Below, piece by piece: positions 58,233 to 64,000 of a DNA stretch of 64,000 bases; position 1 is the first letter of the stretch; the number at the start of each line of letters is the position of its first letter. The stretch is from positions 6,668,235 through 6,732,234 of the forward strand of contig CM064868.1 in NCBI GenBank assembly GCA_032719365.1. Reading direction: 5' to 3'. Below the pieces are notes generated by a model, which saw only the letters and a program-made list of their open reading frames with translations, did not search any database and was not told the origin of the DNA. The translations under genes and the position numbers were made by a program. Origin of the DNA: Prinsepia uniflora (lineage: Eukaryota > Streptophyta > Magnoliopsida > Rosales > Rosaceae).

Positions 58233-61200
58233 TGTGATGACCCATCCCGAATTATCGGGATTGATTAAGAATTAATGACGGATTAGCGAGACTAATCGGG
58301 GATTAGATAAGGATTAACGGGCGAGCAGGGCAAAATGAATATTTTGTCCTTGGAATGGGCGAATCATTGAATTTTCGTTCAGGCGGTCAAATGAACTGTG
58401 ACCGATGACTGTGATGTAGTTCGGGACGTCATGAGTTCATAGCCAGGTGGCACGGCCGATTTCGACGTTCGAGGAAGAAGTTATGATTTTCAGAAATTCG
58501 AGGGCATTTTGGAATTTGGTTGAATATGAGCAAATAGTTGAATTTTGACCTTGGAAGTCTGATGGCCGAGGGCCTAGGACCATTACGTAGATCGGGACAA
58601 TACGAATCTGTAGACAGGCGGCACGCCGAATTCGGACGTTCAACGAAAAAGTTACGGTTCATGAAAGTTCGAAAGTACTATTGCACGAAGTTCGAGACGG
58701 ATTGACTTTTATCCTAAGTGGGCCCAAATATTTCTGTGCTGCCCAATGGATGAGTGACAAGTGTCACTCATCCACTGGACACCATTTTACATTCATGCAT
58801 ATCATCCCTTTTTCTTTGTTCGAGCATACCAAACCCAAACCCGATCAACATCCAACCCCAATCCAAACCCTTACCCCATATGATCATTACTGAGGAACCA
58901 AGAGAGGGAGAGGAGGCTGATGAAGCTGAGGATGGTGGCAGGAGGCGGCGAGGGCCATGGAAACTAGGTAAACCCGATTGCTCGGTAAGACCTAATTTCC
59001 CTTTTATTTTGATTTTGACGTTATGGATAGCATAGGATGATTAGAGGATGAGTATTAGGTTGCTAGGATGGTTTTAAGATGATTTTGATGGTGGTTTGAC
59101 GGCTGAGGATCCGTGGGAGGAAAATGGAAAACTTGGACCGTGGGATTCAAATCGAACCATGGGATTTTGGACGTTTTTCTTAGGATTTCTTGACATGATT
59201 AGATAGGGAATAAGAAAATAGGAAGAATGGAATCAGATTGAACGAAAAATAAGGAGTGGAGAGCTACCGATCACGCCGGTCCAGTTACAGGCCTGAACCG
59301 AACCGGCTGTCTGGAGGTTGAAGATGAAGTACTGTAGCCCGGCTCGTGAGGCCCACGTACAGGACCTTCTTGGGGCACGTGAGGGCACATGAGCAATCCT
59401 TGAGGATGGTTCCAACATGTCAAATCATCTATTCGATGTAACGAACATTTTGGGACTGGTTTCGTGTCAATCGGATATCGTTTCGATATAGTTCTGGACG
59501 TCCGAAGGTTTAGGATCGCGTTTAAAAATAGTTAGAAATTCCGGAAAATTATGGGGCTTTAGTAAGGGGTTATTTAAGTAGTTAGTAACCGTCTAAATTA
59601 ATTTGGACAGGTTCGGGAATCCCGAAGGCGACGATTGGCCCGGGAATATGTTTTGGTACGCGTATCGAGGCGCAGTTTCAAACGGTCTATGAGTGGACTT
59701 GTTTTATGAATTCGATGCATGAATAAATGTTTTATAATTCTTTTAGAACATGTTTTGTGATGCCATGAGTGCATTTGTTTGTGGTAGCCTAGGATTTACG
59801 TATTTGCACGTATTTCGAGATTTCCAGTTTTATACGATGCTTGTACGTGCTAGGTTTTCAATGAGGGTTTAATGAAATGGTTTTGGAATTGAAAATATGA
59901 AATCGGGCACGAAACCCATTTGATTTACGAACTCTTGGACTTGGAGTCCATTTGATTTAACGAGGAATCTGACCGAGGGTCCATTTGAGTTATACGATCG
60001 GGCTGAGGGTCCCGTTGGTTTACGAATCCAGGCTTGAGGCCCATTTGGTTGTAATATCGGACTGGAGTCCCAGTTGACTGTAGTATTGGGCTTGAGGCCC
60101 TATTGGTTGTGAAATCGGGCTTGAGGCCCCGTTGATTTATGGTTTCGGGCTTAGGGCCCAGTTAGTCGTGATATTGGGCTAGAGGCCCAGTGGATTGTGA
60201 AATCGGGCTTGAGTCCCAGTTCGATTTATGAAATGAGAATTCGGACATGAGACCCTGTTGCACTGTCGATTTAGGCTGAGGCCTGTGAAAATGGATTTGA
60301 ATCGGATTAGAGGAATCCTGTTGAGATGAATCGGGTATGAGACCCAGTTGAAATATGTTTTGAGAAAGAAAGGAAGAAAGTATTTGAAAATGTATGAAAG
60401 TCTCCATATGATTTATATGGTCTCCTCCAAACGTCGACATGGAGAGTCACGATCCACAGACCAGAATGGGTATCCCCATAGGGATCCCATTCCAGGAGTG
60501 AGAGTTATGAGTTATGATGTGGTTCCGAACCAGATTTGGGAGAGATGATCGGACTAGGTCCGAAGAGTGTGCACACTAGTATAGAGCCACCCAGATGGAG
60601 AATTCCTGGGGGTAGACTCGGAGTGAGACCCCGAGTAGTGTGCAAACTAGTATAGAGATGATATCGTGACATATATCGGGGATGTGTTCCCTAGCGGCTG
60701 TGTGCCTCGAGTTGGCATCTTTTCGGAAGTGCCGCAGCTGGGTTATATGTATATTGAGATGTATGAGGTTTTTTAGAAAGTGATTTGGGGCGGAGACCCC
60801 GTATTGTATGTTTTGGTATTTAACTGAGAATGGTTTTGGGCCGAGACCCACGTATATTGATTTGGGCTGAATTCCCACATGTATAGATTTACGATTTTTG
60901 TATTTCGGGTCGGGGACCCATAAATGAATTTATGGTTCATGACTGTTTATGGGGACCGGGCATGAACCCTTGAAAGGTTTTGAGAATGTTTACAAATGGT
61001 TTTATGAATGTTTTGATAAATGGTTTTTGAATGCATACATATGCTTTTAGTGAAGGGCATAAATATCTTATTGTGAAAACGTTTTATTAAAATATTATTT
61101 TATCCACTCACGACTTTTAATGTTTTGAATGCCCTTCAGGTTGATCGCGGATGCGAGCTGTAGCAGAGACAAGACATAACACTCCTCCTCCTACGATCCT

Positions 61201-61323
61201 GGCGTACTTTGGAAGCCTGGTTTGAGGGCTAAAGACGAAATTTTCCCTATTCTGACACTTCGTGTTAGACGGGATCAGGCGCATCCCACGTTAATCCTGG
61301 GGGATTTGGAACGGGTCCTGACA
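58233..61323 (+). mobile_element. Solo Gypsy LTR (3,091 bp), TSD TTATA/TTATG, array type A
   Basis: It starts TGTGATGACCCATCCC and ends TGGAACGGGTCCTGACA. The flanks are TTATA (58,228-58,232) and TTATG (61,324-61,328), one mismatch. It has tandem U3 repeats (about 58,405-58,480 and 58,575-58,650), the hairpin (58,744-58,777) and a type-A array (about 59,930-60,260). The two splice-like motifs are mutated here to CTATGAGTGGAC and ATCCACTCACGAC. It is inserted in the decayed internal domain. Confidence 0.92.
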
Positions 61324-61328
61324 TTATG

Positions 61329-62046
61329 CCTCCAGTAATCCAACTGAACAAGGAGGATACTAAAATCTCACTGAGCCACTCGGGTTCCTCTCTGTCCAGC
61401 TCAGCTATCACTACAACTCATACGTCTGCCACTCGAAAGACTCAGAGCTAGAGGCAACCCTCGTCTAAGCTCCCTGGAAAAACATCCACTAGACGGACTC
61501 GGTGTCATCCGGAATCATCTAATTGTTGTTGGATTCCATCAAACTCATCTCCACTGAGATGCTACACCATCGCTCGAGTCTTACTCCCAAGACTCGACAC
61601 AAACCGACGAAGCCTTACTGCCTCAATCGCCACCAAAACGTGAGCACATCATGAAAAAGTCCCAAGCCTCTGCTCGTACCGAGCAACCGCCGAATCTCTT
61701 CCTCATGTTGGAGGAACTCCGCCTCCCTCGTATCTCGATAAGACTAGAATGAATATGACATAAGAAACGTCCCTTAGACGTCGTCCAACTCTCGATAGTC
61801 TCATCTACGTCCGTCGATAGTAATGTCTATAAAAAATCTCGTGCATACCCAACCAAAAAACACTCCGCTAATGAAATCAAACACACATGCGGGTAACCTA
61901 TCACCCGTATAATTTACTCAAAGTGTGAGATCCATTGATCGGTCCAGCCCGCGATCCGATCCACAAGTATCACTTTCCTGGTAACTTGTTCAGTCAATCT
62001 CAAACTAAAGTCATCCAAGACCTCGGCTACTAGGAGCAGCACATCC
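61329..62046 (-). mobile_element. Decayed Gypsy internal domain, continued
   Basis: This resumes after the solo LTR. The minus strand near 62,040-61,920 reads LRLTEQVTRKVILVDRIAGW then TDQW, matching the conserved frame found at 5,813-6,046 and 28,440-28,685. It is interrupted at 62,047 by another LTR. Confidence 0.6.
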
Positions 62047-62794
62047 TGACAGGACCCATCCCAATCCCCCTGGGATTAACGAGGGATGACCCTGCTCCCG
62101 TCTGACACGAAGTGTCAGACAAGGGATATTTCCGACCTTTTCCATCTCGGGCTATCAGAGTACGCCAGGATCCGGAGGAGGTATGTGATATCTCGGTCTC
62201 TGCTACAGTCCACATCCGCTGTCAACTTGAAGGGCAGTCAAAACATTGAAAGCTGTGAGTGGACAAAACAAGAGTTTGTAAAAACATTTCATAAGAAAGA
62301 CATTTGTACCCTTCACTAAAAACATGCATGCATTCAAAAACCATTTATCCGAAAGAACCATATGTGGGAACTAAGCCCAAAACCTTAATCAAATCAAATA
62401 TACGGGCCTCTGCCCAAATCCATAAGGGACTCAGCCCAAATCATAAGAAACCAAATACACGGGCCACTGCCCAAATCCTGTGCCCATCACATATCACATA
62501 CCATATATATCATATATATCATATATACATATAATTCACACAACCAATCCTGTCACGGTTTACAAAGCTACGTGCGTGCTACCCGGGGTCTCAAACCCAA
62601 GTCTCTCAGAGTCCAAGGTCAATGTCCGTAGACCAATGACCTGTCCTGAGGTTACGATCCATGCCTTCCTGAGAGTAAGGAACCCAACTGGGGGCGACTC
62701 CACTCAGTCGGTGCTTCGTGACTACTTCGGGGTCCACCTAGGCCAACGACCCTTCCCAGAGGAGATAATAGAGGTACAGAAAGGGTATATGAAT
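62047..62794 (-). mobile_element. Gypsy LTR, U5-side part (interrupted)
   Basis: It starts TGACAGGACCCATCCC and contains the CTGACACGAAGTGTCAG hairpin (62,102-62,118), AGCTGTGAGTGGACAAAA (about 62,251-62,268), CATGCATGCAT and 'GGGAACTAAGCCCAAAA' words. No primer site lies before it, so it is not a 5' LTR of the surrounding element. It is cut by the LTR starting at 62,795; the rest lies outside the window. Confidence 0.85.
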
Positions 62795-64000
62795 TGTAAC
62801 GACCCGTCCCGGGAGTTGGGATTAACGAAGTGATTAGTGACAGATTAGCTAGGTTAATAGGTGTTTAGTTGGTTACTTTTAGACGTTTGGCGCAAAGAGA
62901 AAATTTTGCCCCTAGAATAGGCAAAATGTTGACTTTTAGTTCGGACAGTCAATTGGGCTTCGACCGATGACCGTGACGTAGTTTGGGACGTCACGAGTCC
63001 GTAGACAGGTGGCACGCCCAACTCTGACATCCGAAGAGGAAGTTATGATGTTCGGAAGGTTGAGGGCACTTTCGTAATTTGGTTAAAAGAGGGGCAAATG
63101 TTGACTTTTTGCACGACGAAGGTTCTTCACGCAAACTGAAAATCGTTAGGTAGATCTCGTCATCCTGAGTACAGCGACAGGCGGCATGCCTTCATCAGAC
63201 GTAGGACAGGTGAGATACGGGTCTAGGAAGCGAAGGGTAAAATTGTAATTTGAACCTTTAGGGGCATTTTAGTCTTTTATACCTTGGATTTTGTGCGAAC
63301 CGGATAAGGACACATGGACTACATTAATTGGATATTTTGAGAGTGGACCAGAGGGTGTGTGACACCTGGCCCTTATCTAGTGGCTTCCAGCCATTTCTCT
63401 CACGGTTAACCAACATTTTAAATTGTTGGGTTTGTCGAGTAGATGAGAAAAAAAGGGAGACTGAAAAACAGAGACAGAGCAATCGTGTGTGTGAAGTGCG
63501 GGTTCATTTGGGCTTGTAAGTGTGTTTGAGTATACAGAGAGATAAGGTGGTGGTAGGGTGGTGCCACCATTGTGGTGGCCGTGATTGGGTGGCCCTAACC
63601 CGTGAGGAAACCAAACAGAGGAAATGAATAATCATGAGGAACCAGGGCTGAATCATTTCTAATACGACCTAAAGTGTTCGTCATGTCTGAAGGAAGTGTG
63701 AAGGGAGAGTGAGACAAGTCGATTGGTGGCCCTGGATTGAGCCGCCGTGGACTGGTGGCTGGCGAACCGACACGGTAAGTTTTAGCCTAACACTTGGTTA
63801 TGGAGTTTTAGGCCTTGACGATGACTGCTATTAATTGGAATCGGTTATTTGAAGGTAAAAGAGTTGTTTAGGATCAAAGTGGAGGCTCGAGAAGGTCGGG
63901 CAAGGATGAAGGAAACGGTTGCAGAACCGAGTTCGATTTTGCACGGGACAGGTGAGTTTTATGTTCTAATTGTCAAATTTGAGTAGTTAGATCGATCAGT
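62795..64000 (+). mobile_element. Gypsy LTR, first 1,206 bp (runs off the window)
   Basis: It starts TGTAACGACCCGTCCC, preceded by TGAAT. Both tandem U3 repeats are present (about 62,965-63,040 and 63,140-63,200), each with a GACAGGYGGCAYGCC core. The first contains TGACGTAGTTTGGGACGTCA. A hairpin-like AGGGTGTGTGACACCTGGCCCT region lies near 63,355. It is closest in U3 to the LTR at 36,151. The downstream end is not in view, so solo or full-length status is unknown. Confidence 0.88.

Overview
The window is nuclear DNA of a flowering plant, most likely a eudicot. Spliced genes with GT-AG introns, plant-specific families (LPXD, NDR1/HIN1-like, class III peroxidase), AT-rich intergenic DNA and dense LTR retrotransposons all point that way. 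I could not name the species.

Layout. About 1-9,903 is retrotransposon: a Ty3/Gypsy 3' LTR preceded by its polypurine tract, a decayed internal domain on the minus strand, an LTR fragment, and a solo LTR with perfect target-site duplications. About 9,904-22,489 is a gene island. It holds a complete ten-exon LPXD gene (+, 10,627-12,869), a frameshifted NDR1/HIN1-like pseudogene (-), an intact single-exon NDR1/HIN1-like gene (-, 15,310-15,933) and a peroxidase pseudogene (-, 17,184-18,498). These are followed by simple repeats and a foldback MITE. About 23,568-31,927 is one Copia element gutted by Gypsy sequence: its LTRs and the start of gag remain, but the rest of its polyprotein is gone. About 33,100-34,106 is a Copia RNase H remnant split by a hAT-type MITE. 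About 34,179-49,403 is a nested stack of Gypsy LTRs; four insertions in it carry matching 5-bp target-site duplications. About 49,404-51,588 is Copia gag debris and GA-rich DNA. About 51,589-64,000 is another decayed Gypsy element with four more LTRs inserted in it.

The dominant repeat is one Gypsy superfamily of unusually long LTRs, mostly 2.6-3.1 kb. Its LTRs run from TGTAACGACCCGTCCC to GGGACGGGTCCTG(A/T)CA. LTR identity is shown by TG...CA ends, 5-bp duplications, an adjacent initiator-Met-type primer site (TGGTATCAGAGC) and an adjacent purine tract. The 3' end resembles Tekay/Del-type chromoviruses, but no integrase or chromodomain is visible. Most copies are solo LTRs, so recombination has removed the internal domains.

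The most unusual signal is inside these LTRs. They are quasi-palindromic, carry a conserved U3 hairpin, and contain a central domain bounded by inverted CTGTGAGTGGAC / GTCCACTCACAG motifs. Those motifs read as splice donor and acceptor on both strands. The domain holds a tandem array whose units are small hairpins with apparently compensatory changes, and different subfamilies carry unrelated arrays at the same place.
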